Assembly (NCBI RefSeq): GCF_004208535.1
Contig: NZ_SGIS01000026.1
Span: 1-64,000 of the forward strand
Source: Sphingomonas populi
Lineage (GTDB): Bacteria; Pseudomonadota; Alphaproteobacteria; Sphingomonadales; Sphingomonadaceae
Length of the DNA: 64,000 nt
Direction of reading: 5' to 3'
Part shown: positions 53,155 to 60,991 of the stretch, one piece after another
How the letters are laid out: the number at the start of each line of letters is the position of its first letter
Numbering within the stretch: position 1 is the first letter of the stretch
Notes under the pieces: generated by a model
What the model was told of the DNA's origin: nothing
What the model saw: only the letters and a program-made list of their open reading frames with translations
Database searches by the model: none
Program-made: the position numbers and the translations under genes

Positions 53155-54299
53155 GCCTGTCGAATACCGCAACCAGCGAACGGGCATCAGCCTCTCGCGA
53201 CGATGTACGGCTGAGTCTTCAGCAATATCTTCTCGAATTGATCCCTGGCTCCTCGGATATGACCGTGAACCTCTCGGAAGAGGCGATGAAGGCGGGCTTT
53301 TCGGCGGAAACCATATTGTTCAAGGCATCGTACCGTCTTGACCAAAAGCTGGTCGAAGAACGGCTTGTTTTTCGGCGCCAGATTCCTGGACAAGAAGTTA
53401 ATTTCGACGCCAGCCTGATCACGCAAGCGCGGATCATGGACGCCTTGCAGACGCGAACGTCGCTCCCGGTTCCACGCGTTTTCGGCATGGATGAAGAGGA
53501 AAATCGCTTTGGCGCACCCTTTCTCATCATGGAGCAGCTACCAGGTCGCATCGTACCACAGCTTCCGAACTATCATCGCGAAGGCTGGGTAGCGTCGCTC
53601 GATTTGCCCGAGCGGGCAGCCGTTTGGGAGCGCGCAATCCGCGCGGTTGCCGCCGTCAATCGCGTCGACTGGCGAAACGGCCTTGAATTCCTTGATAATC
53701 CAAACCGTGGAACGACGGGTCTGCAGCAATATCTTTCCTGGGTCGAGGAATGGTTGCATTGGGCTCTTGGCGAGCGGTCCCATCCAGTGGCGGAGGCCGC
53801 TGTTGCCTATCTTAGAGCGAATGCACCCGTTGCGCCGCCGGTCAACCTGGTGTGGGGCGATGCAATCCCTGCGAACTTGCTGTTCGATGCGGACAATAAC
53901 GTTTCAGGGATTATCGATTGGGAGTGGGCGTTCCTCGGTCCGGCTGAAATTGACCTCGCCTGGTGGCTCTATTTCGACCGCTTGTTCAGTGAAGACTTCA
54001 ATGTCCCGCGCCTGGAAGGCTTACCGGATCGCGACACGACGATCCGAACCTATGAAGAGGCGCTTGGACGTCCGGTCTCGGATCTTCCCTATTACGAGAT
54101 TCTGTGTGGTTTGCGCATGGTGATCGCAACGATGCGTTCCGTCGATCGGCTGGTCGGAGCGGGACGGCTTTCTCGCGCAAATACCTCATGGCTCAACAGT
54201 CCATCATGCGCGTGGGTCGCGCGTCAATTGGGACTGGACCCTGTAGCGATTGGACCCGATTTTGGTGAGTTCACTGCCGCCCTGTTCGACGGACGGTAA
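53151..54299 (+). CDS. Aminoglycoside phosphotransferase-fold kinase (ACAD10/11-like)
   Basis: A 382-residue APH-fold protein. The catalytic loop reads VWGDAIPANLLF, with the usual His of HGD changed to Trp, followed by the metal-binding IIDWEWAFLGPAEIDLAW. This type accompanies acyl-CoA catabolism. The mammalian relatives ACAD10/11 phosphorylate 4-hydroxyacyl-CoAs before dehydration. Phosphorylation of a hydroxylated acyl intermediate, not antibiotic resistance, is therefore the likely role. The start at 53151 overlaps the MDR stop. It ends at a hairpin facing a convergent SDR. Confidence 0.83.
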   Translation: MSLSNTATSERASASRDDVRLSLQQYLLELIPGSSDMTVNLSEEAMKAGFSAETILFKASYRLDQKLVEERLVFRRQIPGQEVNFDASLITQARIMDALQTRTSLPVPRVFGMDEEENRFGAPFLIMEQLPGRIVPQLPNYHREGWVASLDLPERAAVWERAIRAVAAVNRVDWRNGLEFLDNPNRGTTGLQQYLSWVEEWLHWALGERSHPVAEAAVAYLRANAPVAPPVNLVWGDAIPANLLFDADNNVSGIIDWEWAFLGPAEIDLAWWLYFDRLFSEDFNVPRLEGLPDRDTTIRTYEEALGRPVSDLPYYEILCGLRMVIATMRSVDRLVGAGRLSRANTSWLNSPSCAWVARQLGLDPVAIGPDFGEFTAALFDGR

Positions 54300-54448
54300 A
54301 TCTCGGCGGCTCAATTTGCACGATGACCCGGTCATCGGGGCGGCGGACCGAGGCGTATTCCGAGCGGAAGCTCTTCGACCAGGAGAATCCCGCACCCACT
54401 CGGTCTGATCCGACGTGCAGAATTCTTCAGGAACTACCGAGATAGCTC

Positions 54449-54468
54449 CGCCGGGCGGGAGCCCGGCG
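54449..54468. terminator. GC-rich 8-bp hairpin between convergent genes
   Basis: CGCCGGGC-ggga-GCCCGGCG lies 150 bases after the kinase stop and 16 bases beyond the end of the SDR gene. It may end the SDR transcript. Confidence 0.45.
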
Positions 54469-54483
54469 AAGGTCTCCCGCCGG

Positions 54484-55317
54484 TCAGGCCCCCATTGTCG
54501 CTAGGTCGCTCATCATCCGTCGTTGATCGGCGTAGACCGAGGCATGGGATCCCATTCCACCATCGACGGGGAGGGTGACGCCGGTGATAAACCGCGCCTC
54601 GTCCGAGAGGAGGAAAGCGGCGGCGCTGGCCACATCTTCAGGCCGCCCGAACTCACGCGTCAGATGATGTTGCAGGAACAGGTCGCGAAGCTGCTCCGGG
54701 ACGTTACCTCTTACCGCGTCGGTCATGATAAGACCGATCTCAAGCACGTTCGACCGGATGCCGTCCTTGCCATATTGGGTCGCGACATAGCGTGAAAGTC
54801 CCTCAACGCCGGACTTCGATACGCCATAGGCGGTATATTCGAGATGCCCCTGCCTTCCGCGACCGGACCCGCTGAAGACGATCGAGCCGCCGCCCGCCTT
54901 GATCATGGGAGGAATACTGTACTTCGCTGCCAGCGCGAGGCCTCGCAGGTTGATTGTCATCACATAATCCCATGCGGCGAAGTCCATATCGGCCAGCACC
55001 ACATCGTTGGCGAGGGCCTCCTTGCCGGTCGCTGCGGCATTAGCATGCAGAGCGTGGAGCGCGCCAAAGGTGTCGACCGTGCGCTGCACGCAATCCGCGA
55101 CCGCGCTTTCGTCCGCAAGATCGACCAGCACGCCGAGCGCGGTGCCGCCCTCTGCCTCGATCTCGCTCACGGTCTTGTCGATATCACTCTGGCCAAGTCC
55201 GGCCACGACAACTTTGGCACCACGGTGGGCAAGAAGTTGCGCCGTCTTGGCGCCGATCCCGGTGCTGCCGCCGATGACGAGGGCGACCTTGCCGTCCATG
55301 CGATAAAAATCCTGCAT
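54484..55317 (-). CDS. Short-chain dehydrogenase/reductase (SDR)
   Basis: A 277-residue SDR with IGGSTGIGAKT cofactor motif, HANAAAT in place of NNAG, and catalytic YGVSK. The end VDGGMGSHASVYADQRRMM carries a longer tail than usual. ATG 55317 has AAGGAGAG upstream. It is the third gene of a minus-strand set after the two incomplete Rieske proteins (168 bases downstream of the second). It probably oxidises their product. Confidence 0.87.
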   Translation of the reverse strand: MQDFYRMDGKVALVIGGSTGIGAKTAQLLAHRGAKVVVAGLGQSDIDKTVSEIEAEGGTALGVLVDLADESAVADCVQRTVDTFGALHALHANAAATGKEALANDVVLADMDFAAWDYVMTINLRGLALAAKYSIPPMIKAGGGSIVFSGSGRGRQGHLEYTAYGVSKSGVEGLSRYVATQYGKDGIRSNVLEIGLIMTDAVRGNVPEQLRDLFLQHHLTREFGRPEDVASAAAFLLSDEARFITGVTLPVDGGMGSHASVYADQRRMMSDLATMGA

Positions 55318-55484
55318 TATTCTCTCCTTGATTGAGATATTTTTGTGAAATTTTGCCACGCGCCCAGAGATGCTGGCAGCAGCGCGAATGGTTCAGTACG
55401 CCATCTGTTCATGAGGCTGGAAAGCCATCCCCGAGCGATCTGCCCCGCTGGGATTGCAGTCTCCCATACCCTGTACCGTTCTGT

Positions 55485-56519
55485 TCAAAGCGGCTTCATC
55501 TGGAAAAGTTCGGCCAGGCTGCCGCCGACATTGGCGTCTGCCCCATAGGACAGGTCACCCGCCTGTTGCCTCACCGCGATCTTGTCAAACAGCTCGCGAT
55601 AGCGGTTGCCGGCACCGTCGAACGGCGAATGAAGATCCTTCTTGGCGGCAGGGTCCAGATAGCGCGGATTCTGGGGGCCGAACATGACGTCATCCTGTGC
55701 GCCAATCGTGGCTGCGGTGCGCGGAAAAATTGCCTTGTACAGGGCCGGGCTGTCCCATGGATTGATGGTGACGTTGAAGCGGGTCTGCATTTTGTTCTCG
55801 CCAACATGCCCGGCGAATATTGGATTTACAAAGCCAGGGGTGAACCGGCCAAAGCCGTGGGCGACACCGCTCCGCAGGATTACGTGCACGATCCCCTGGA
55901 AGGAAATATGGCTTTCCTTTATTCCCATCAGTCGCAGGAACTTGGGTGTCTTCTTCCGCTTCTGGTCCCGGATCATCGTCACGGTCTCCGAGGTAAACTC
56001 GACGCGGACCTCATCGCTTTCGCACTCATCATCCCCGGTGACATATGTGTGCAGGAAATCGGCGTGCGTCAGATCCAGCAGATTTTCCACGGCCAGGCCC
56101 ACCGAGCAGCGAAACAACTGGGTCGAGTGCATGTAGCGCGGCAACCCTCCCTTGAAGGGAATATAAGGAATATCCGGCAACAGGCCCGCATCGGCGGATT
56201 CCGGGTAGCCGTACCACAGCCAGAGAAAACCGAATGCTTCCATGGTGGTGTACCGGCCCGTGCCGTGAGTCATGGGACTGTTGCTGAAGGATGCGGCGGC
56301 GGCGACCTCTGGATGATATTCGGTCGCGTGGATCGAGCCAGAATTGTCGCGCCATAGATAGCATCGCGCCGCGTTAACCGGTCGTGAGATCGGCTTCCTG
56401 GTTATAAGATGGAGATGCGAAATACACACCCAAGTGTTGAGCAGGACCGAATTTTTCGGCTGCGACACGCCAGATCCGGCTTCGCTGGCGGCGACATCTA
56501 CAGCTACATTGCCGATCAT
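55485..56519 (-). CDS. Rieske-oxygenase alpha-type protein with catalytic iron site but no Rieske cluster
   Basis: A 344-residue protein of the Rieske oxygenase alpha family (VanA/KshA-like size). The N-domain keeps the surrounding strands (LITRKPISRPV, CYLWRDNSGSIHA and later FGFLWLWYG), but the part that should carry CxH and CxxH is missing. Between HATEYHP (64-70) and GFLWLW (97-102) only about 26 residues remain and none is Cys. The mononuclear site is intact: ENLLDLTHADFLH gives Asp149, His152 and His157, with an acidic candidate in AQDDVMFGPQ. It is therefore a catalytic subunit that needs electrons from elsewhere. The gene 93 bases upstream, on the same strand, has a Rieske domain without a catalytic site. 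ATG 56519 follows AGGAGAG. Confidence 0.88.
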   Translation of the reverse strand: MIGNVAVDVAASEAGSGVSQPKNSVLLNTWVCISHLHLITRKPISRPVNAARCYLWRDNSGSIHATEYHPEVAAAASFSNSPMTHGTGRYTTMEAFGFLWLWYGYPESADAGLLPDIPYIPFKGGLPRYMHSTQLFRCSVGLAVENLLDLTHADFLHTYVTGDDECESDEVRVEFTSETVTMIRDQKRKKTPKFLRLMGIKESHISFQGIVHVILRSGVAHGFGRFTPGFVNPIFAGHVGENKMQTRFNVTINPWDSPALYKAIFPRTAATIGAQDDVMFGPQNPRYLDPAAKKDLHSPFDGAGNRYRELFDKIAVRQQAGDLSYGADANVGGSLAELFQMKPL

Positions 56520-56612
56520 GACACTCTCCTAGGGCCTTACGGCTGCTTTTTATTATGATCACTTCGACGTTCGTACGGGATGCATCGTCGAGCGGCACCT
56601 GAGCAGGAGGGT

Positions 56613-57593
56613 TCAGGACGCCTGCTGCATCTCCCCTCTGAATTGAACCGAGACCGTCGGGCGGGTCGCTGCGATGCGACCCACGTCGAGATCGCCGCGC
56701 ACACGGATTTCTGGCGCAGAACGTCGCAGGCCGGCGAATGGCCGACCTCCCGCTTTGGCGCGCCAGTTTACGGTCGTCGTGCCGCGGGCGCCCGGCGTGG
56801 GCGCCAGGTGAATCCTCGACAGCTCGTCCAAGGAATCACTCAACAACTGAACGTTCGTCTCTCCCGTGGCCAAGGCGGTCTGGACTCGCAGGCGGAAAGG
56901 AAAGTGGCTTCCCAATCGGCTGGACTTGAGGTGCCACCGGCGCACGCAATGCCGGTCGATCTGCGCGACACCGTCCGCCCATGTCAGTTCAGAATCAAAA
57001 TATTCGGTAATATCCACGCCGGGGATGTCCAAAAGCAGCGAAGGATCGTCGAAGAGCATTGCGACATAATGCGCATGTCCAAGCGCGACCGGAGTGGTCC
57101 CGTGAAGGGGAAGGCGGTCGGCATCCGCCTGAGGCGGAGGCGCGTCCTTATTCAGGCACACCCGGATAAACCCGTCCGCCTCATAAACCCCGTAACTCTC
57201 GCCGCGATAGATCAGGGGGAAACGCTGCTTTTCCAGCAGGTTGGGAATGCGCGTGACGCGGCCTGTCCTACCCTCGTAGCACCAGCCGTGGTAACCGCAC
57301 TGAAGCAACCCGTCCGACGTCACGCGCCCGAGGGAAAGGGGGACACGCCGATGCGGGCATTGGTCGATCATCGCCCGGGGTTCTCCCTGCGCATCCCGCC
57401 AGAGAACGATCGGCCGGCCCCCCAGGCTGACTCCGAGCGGCTTGTCTGACTTCAGAGCCTCGCTAAGGGCAAGCGGCCACCATAACAGAGTGCCGTCGCT
57501 GGGTTCGGTCGGCTGCGGCGGCTGATCTGCCTGCTCCGCCAGTGCCTCCAGCCAGCCTGCATCCTGAGCGTCTGGATAGGAGGTTGGCGCCAT
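56613..57593 (-). CDS. Rieske-oxygenase alpha-type protein with Rieske cluster but no mononuclear iron site
   Basis: A 326-residue protein of the Rieske oxygenase alpha family. The [2Fe-2S] ligands are intact: Cys79, His81 (CPHRR), Cys99 and His102 (CGYHGWCY). In the C-terminal half, the place of DxxHxxxxH reads MLFDDPSLLLDIPGVDITEYFD without any His, so no catalytic iron can be held. The remaining C-domain is recognisable only by length and beta-strand spacing. It is followed by the complementary cluster-less protein at 55485, then an SDR. The likely role is electron delivery to the neighbour, either as a hetero-oligomer or as a ferredoxin-like donor. This is inference. ATG 57593 is the first start of the unit. 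Confidence 0.87.
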   Translation of the reverse strand: MAPTSYPDAQDAGWLEALAEQADQPPQPTEPSDGTLLWWPLALSEALKSDKPLGVSLGGRPIVLWRDAQGEPRAMIDQCPHRRVPLSLGRVTSDGLLQCGYHGWCYEGRTGRVTRIPNLLEKQRFPLIYRGESYGVYEADGFIRVCLNKDAPPPQADADRLPLHGTTPVALGHAHYVAMLFDDPSLLLDIPGVDITEYFDSELTWADGVAQIDRHCVRRWHLKSSRLGSHFPFRLRVQTALATGETNVQLLSDSLDELSRIHLAPTPGARGTTTVNWRAKAGGRPFAGLRRSAPEIRVRGDLDVGRIAATRPTVSVQFRGEMQQAS

Positions 57594-57823
57594 TCCTTAA
57601 GCCTTTCGGATGTTGCCGATCCACAATATTATGCAGCCTTGCGTTCTGGATGCTGTCGTCGTTTAACACGCTGGCGTGCCCGTTCGGCGTCTTTTCCTTT
57701 ACGCCGTGTCGCCTTCTTTGACGTGCTGTAAGTACGGCGGCGTTTACTCTGCCATCACTTTCCGTCGAGTGGCGCATGGTTTTCAAACGTAAGCCAACGG
57801 CTCGTTTCCGGGAGAGGATAGCA

Positions 57824-58684
57824 ATGCGTATCGTCAGGTTTGCCAAGGATGGCAGGGAAGGCTTCGGCCTGGTCCAGGGGGATGATGCGATCGCGGTGCG
57901 CTGGGAAGCCGATGGCTTCGACGCAGCGGCATTTCTGAAGGCGCTCGGAGAGGGGGCGAGCGGGCTCGCCGCCTTCGCAGCCGAACTGGGCAAGGGCAGC
58001 GCTTTACGTCTTGACGAAGTTTCGCTTTGCACGCCCGTGCCGCTCACCGGCAAGATTCTTTGCCTGGGCGCCAATTTCGGCGAGCACGCGTCGGAGGCGC
58101 ATTTCGAGCATTCGCAGCACCCCGCAGTGTTCATGCGCACACGCGACAGCTTCGTCGCGCCAGGTGAATCGCTCCTGAAACCAAAACTTTCCAACGACTT
58201 CGATTTCGAAGGCGAGCTTGCTGTGGTGGTGGGCCGGGGCGGGCGACATATTGCGCTGGATCGGGCGCTCGATCATGTGGCCGGCTATACGATATGCCAG
58301 GAAGGTTCGATCAGGGATTATCAGCTCAATGCTCCGCAATGGACCTTGGGCAAGAACTTCTATCGATCCGGGTCGCTGGGGCCGGCTTTCGTGGCGGCGG
58401 AGGGATTGCCACCGGGCGGCAAGGGGCTGCGGCTTGTGACCCGGCTGAACGGTGCGGTGGTGCAGGATGCATCTTTGTCCGAAATGCTGATCGACGTCGC
58501 GAGCGCCGTAAGTTTCATCAGCGGCGTCATGCTTCTGGAGCCGGGCGATGTCATCGCGATGGGCACATGCGCCGGGGTGGGCCTTTTCCGAAAGCCGCCC
58601 TTGTTCATGAAAGCCGGCGACATTTGCGAAATCGAGATCGAAGGTCTCGGTATCCTTCGCAACGACGTGGTCGATGAAGCCTGA
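57824..58684 (+). CDS. Fumarylacetoacetate hydrolase (FAH) family protein
   Basis: A 286-residue FAH-fold protein. After an N-terminal domain of about 65 residues the catalytic part has ILCLGANFGEHASEA, the metal-binding FDFEGELAVVVGRGG (Glu-x-Glu) and a YTICQEGSIRDYQ loop. The terminal region has LEPGDVIAMGTCAGVG. Relatives hydrolyse C-C bonds or decarboxylate and isomerise oxo-dienoates in meta-cleavage pathways. ATG 57824 has GGGAGAGG upstream. It starts a plus-strand unit with an alpha/beta hydrolase and the Rieske beta subunit, and is divergent from the two incomplete Rieske genes. A late step after extradiol cleavage is likely. Confidence 0.9.
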   Translation: MRIVRFAKDGREGFGLVQGDDAIAVRWEADGFDAAAFLKALGEGASGLAAFAAELGKGSALRLDEVSLCTPVPLTGKILCLGANFGEHASEAHFEHSQHPAVFMRTRDSFVAPGESLLKPKLSNDFDFEGELAVVVGRGGRHIALDRALDHVAGYTICQEGSIRDYQLNAPQWTLGKNFYRSGSLGPAFVAAEGLPPGGKGLRLVTRLNGAVVQDASLSEMLIDVASAVSFISGVMLLEPGDVIAMGTCAGVGLFRKPPLFMKAGDICEIEIEGLGILRNDVVDEA

Positions 58685-58718
58685 GACCTTGCGGGCCGCG
58701 AAATAGAGGACTGGAAAA

Positions 58719-59450
58719 ATGGCTACAATCGTTTTGCTGCACGGCGGCGGTGCCGGGGGCTGGATGTGGCGGTATGTCGCCCCTGTGCTTACAGCCGCAG
58801 GACATTCCGTATTCACACCGACGTTCACCGGCGTCGGCGACCGGCACCACCTGATCAGCCGGGACATCACGCACTGGACCCATGTGCTCGACGTTGCCAA
58901 TCTCCTGGAGTTCAACGAGCTCGAAGATGTGGTGCTGGTCGGCTACAGCTATGGCGGGAGCGTCATTCCCGGCGTCGTATCGCTACAGCCCGGTCGCGTC
59001 TCGAAGGCGCTCTATCTCGACGCGATCATCATGCACGCTGGTGAACGATTGTCCGAAGCAATGGGATACATGGATACGGAGACGGCGTCCCAAGTCGAGC
59101 GGACGCTGGCGTCCGGAGAAGGCCCGCTAGGCGCCGGAACGCTTGAGATTGTGCGCGCAGAGGCGAAGGCCCACCCCCACAAGATGTCGCCCGAGCGCCA
59201 GGCATGGATGCTCGCCAAGATCACCGACATCCCGCTTCGTTCCATGGTCGATCCGGTGCGGGTGGGGGCGGACTCCTTGACGATTCCGGTCGAATATCTC
59301 GCCGTTCCGGAGGGGTCGCCAGTAGTCAACATGCACCAGCGAGCCCGGGAGCTAGGCTGGAATATCAGCGCAGCGCCCGATGGATGCGATCATACGTTCC
59401 CCTTCGGTCAGCCCGAAATCGCGTTTGATTTTATTATGAAGCATATATAA
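58719..59450 (+). CDS. Alpha/beta-fold hydrolase
   Basis: A 243-residue hydrolase with the oxyanion segment VLLHGGGAGGW (5-15), nucleophile elbow GYSYGG (Ser about 76) and a C-terminal His in GCDHTFPF. The size and TFTGVGDRHHL loop resemble the plant-methylesterase/pyrethroid-hydrolase group, not classical meta-cleavage-product hydrolases, though C-C hydrolysis cannot be ruled out. ATG 58719 follows AGAGGA. It is 34 bases after the FAH gene and 26 before the Rieske beta gene. Confidence 0.88.
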   Translation: MATIVLLHGGGAGGWMWRYVAPVLTAAGHSVFTPTFTGVGDRHHLISRDITHWTHVLDVANLLEFNELEDVVLVGYSYGGSVIPGVVSLQPGRVSKALYLDAIIMHAGERLSEAMGYMDTETASQVERTLASGEGPLGAGTLEIVRAEAKAHPHKMSPERQAWMLAKITDIPLRSMVDPVRVGADSLTIPVEYLAVPEGSPVVNMHQRARELGWNISAAPDGCDHTFPFGQPEIAFDFIMKHI

Positions 59451-59476
59451 TTTCGGATGTAATTCTGGAGATCAGC

Positions 59477-60016
59477 ATGGACGACGTTAAAACCAAGATA
59501 GTGGAAGATTTTATTCCGCTGAATGACCCGACGTATAGTCGGGTGGTGTTGTTTCTATATTTGGAGGCGCGCGCTTTAGATCGTCGTGATTTCATTACGT
59601 GGAAGTCGATGCTCGCGGAAGACATCCGGTATCGTATGCCGATCCGGGTCACGAAGCATAAACAGTATGACGGCATCGATCACGGCATGTTGCACTTCGA
59701 CGACGATTATCGGTCGCTCTCCTCGCGCCTCGGTCGACTGGAGTTGAAGAGCGCCTGGGCCGAGGATCCGCCCTCGCGCACGCGTCGCATGGTGACCAAC
59801 ATCCTCGTCAGCCGCACCGACACGGAAAACGAATTCGATGTGTTCAGCTATCTGCACCTCCTTCGCAGTCGCGGCGACGAACCCGATATGTCGCATCTCA
59901 GTTGCGAGCGCAGCGATCGCATCCGGTTCGAGGGCGATGTGACGAAGATCTGCAACCGCGAAATCCTCATGGATCAGTCGGTTCTGGGAATGCCGAACCT
60001 GGCAGTGTTTTTGTAG
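59477..60016 (+). CDS. Ring-hydroxylating dioxygenase beta subunit
   Basis: A 179-residue protein of the Rieske dioxygenase small-subunit family (NTF2/SnoaL-like cone fold): LEARALDRRDFITWKSMLAEDIRYRMPIR in parts, RRMVTNILVSR, and a C-terminal ICNREILMDQSVL. It has a structural role in alpha3beta3 oxygenases. Its alpha partner may be the complete subunit at 42900, 15 kb away, or one of the incomplete pair only 2-4 kb away. The start region is AT-rich compared with the rest. ATG 59477 is preceded by CTGGAGATCAGC. Confidence 0.9.
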   Translation: MDDVKTKIVEDFIPLNDPTYSRVVLFLYLEARALDRRDFITWKSMLAEDIRYRMPIRVTKHKQYDGIDHGMLHFDDDYRSLSSRLGRLELKSAWAEDPPSRTRRMVTNILVSRTDTENEFDVFSYLHLLRSRGDEPDMSHLSCERSDRIRFEGDVTKICNREILMDQSVLGMPNLAVFL

Positions 60017-60326
60017 CGGTTGCGCCGAGAAGAAGGCTCATGGCAACCGCGAAAGCGGCCGTACCGGCCAGCGCAGCGGCCATGACAGCGTCTCCAAGAG
60101 CGATGCTAAGGGGCATTGGCCGATGAACCAAGGCGAGATCGTTTCTCTGCGCGAATAGCTGCGGGGCTTAAGCCCGGGAGGAATGCCGATATCCTCAGGC
60201 GCCTTCCCGGGACGCCCCGCCTGAGCTGTGGCGGGGTTTCGACGCGCGGCAGCTTGACGTGCAGAGGCGAATAGCATGGGCCAAGGCCGACCTCAGCTAC
60301 GGCCAACAGCTTAGAGAGGGAGTGCC
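60017..60326. other. Intergenic stretch without a supported gene
   Basis: These 310 bases contain CCCGGGA/TCCCGGG repeats around 60173-60211 that could pair, and a short hydrophobic antisense frame that overlaps the beta-subunit gene (see rejected items). Nothing else is recognisable. GAGAGGGAG just before 60327 is the ribosome-binding site of the next gene. Confidence 0.4.
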
Positions 60327-60920
60327 ATGGCCCGCGGACCGCTTGACGACGAGGCGATGGCTCAACTGTTCCTGGCGGCGCGCACCTACAATAGCTGGTC
60401 GGATCGTTCACCGGACGAGTCTATGATCCGTCGCCTCTACGAACTCGCTGCATCCGGTCCCACCGCCGCCAACGCGAACCCGGCGAGGTTTGTTTTCATC
60501 ACCGGCGCTGCTGGCCGTGAACGGCTTCGCCCGCACATCAATCCCGGCAATTTGGACAAGACGATGACGGCACCCTGCTGCGTTATCGTCGCCTATGACA
60601 CCAAGTTCTACGAGCTGATGCCGCAGCTCTTTCCGTCAAGGGATTTCAAACCCGTGTTTGAGGGCAAGGACGCCCTGATCGAAGATCTGGCTCGGCGAAG
60701 CTCGACGCTTCAAGGCGCCTATTTGATCCTTGCCGCCCGTGCGCTCGGTCTGGATACCGGTCCGATGTCAGGCTTCAATCAGGAGACCCTGGAACGGGAT
60801 TTCTTTCCTGACGGTAGATGGAAGGCAAATTTTCTGTGCAATATCGGCTACGGGACCGACGAAGGCCTGTATCCGCGAAATCCCCGCCTCGACTTCGAGC
60901 AGGCTTGCCGCATCGTTTGA
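60327..60920 (+). CDS. Nitroreductase-family protein, RutE/HadB-like (putative malonic semialdehyde reductase)
   Basis: A 197-residue FMN-dependent nitroreductase-fold protein. ARTYNSWSDRSPDES, LAASGPTAANANPARFVF, GLDTGPMSGFN and NFLCNIGYGTDEGLYPRNPRL match the RutE subgroup, whose best known member reduces malonic semialdehyde to 3-hydroxypropionate. Other members reduce enones or quinones, and in a ring-degradation cluster that is equally possible. ATG 60327 follows GGGAG. It is convergent with the reductase gene at 60992. Confidence 0.87.
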   Translation: MARGPLDDEAMAQLFLAARTYNSWSDRSPDESMIRRLYELAASGPTAANANPARFVFITGAAGRERLRPHINPGNLDKTMTAPCCVIVAYDTKFYELMPQLFPSRDFKPVFEGKDALIEDLARRSSTLQGAYLILAARALGLDTGPMSGFNQETLERDFFPDGRWKANFLCNIGYGTDEGLYPRNPRLDFEQACRIV

Positions 60921-60991
60921 CGGGGACCTTGCGAGGACCCCAGAGGATCGCGTCGCTTTTTGTCAGTTCGGGCACTCGGCTTGGACGAACA

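Noticed and set aside
53151-54299. Aminoglycoside resistance gene
   Set aside because: Although the fold is APH, the gene is coupled to a catabolic reductase and its sequence fits the ACAD10/11-like group, so resistance is not supported.
54449-54468. Hairpin considered as a regulatory operator
   Set aside because: It lies between convergent gene ends, where a terminator is the simpler reading.
59967-60116. A 49-residue hydrophobic antisense peptide (starts MPLSIALGDAVM) overlapping the 3' end of the Rieske beta gene
   Set aside because: It could be a small membrane protein, but there is no ribosome-binding site and most of it lies antisense to or just beyond a real gene. Too weak to annotate.
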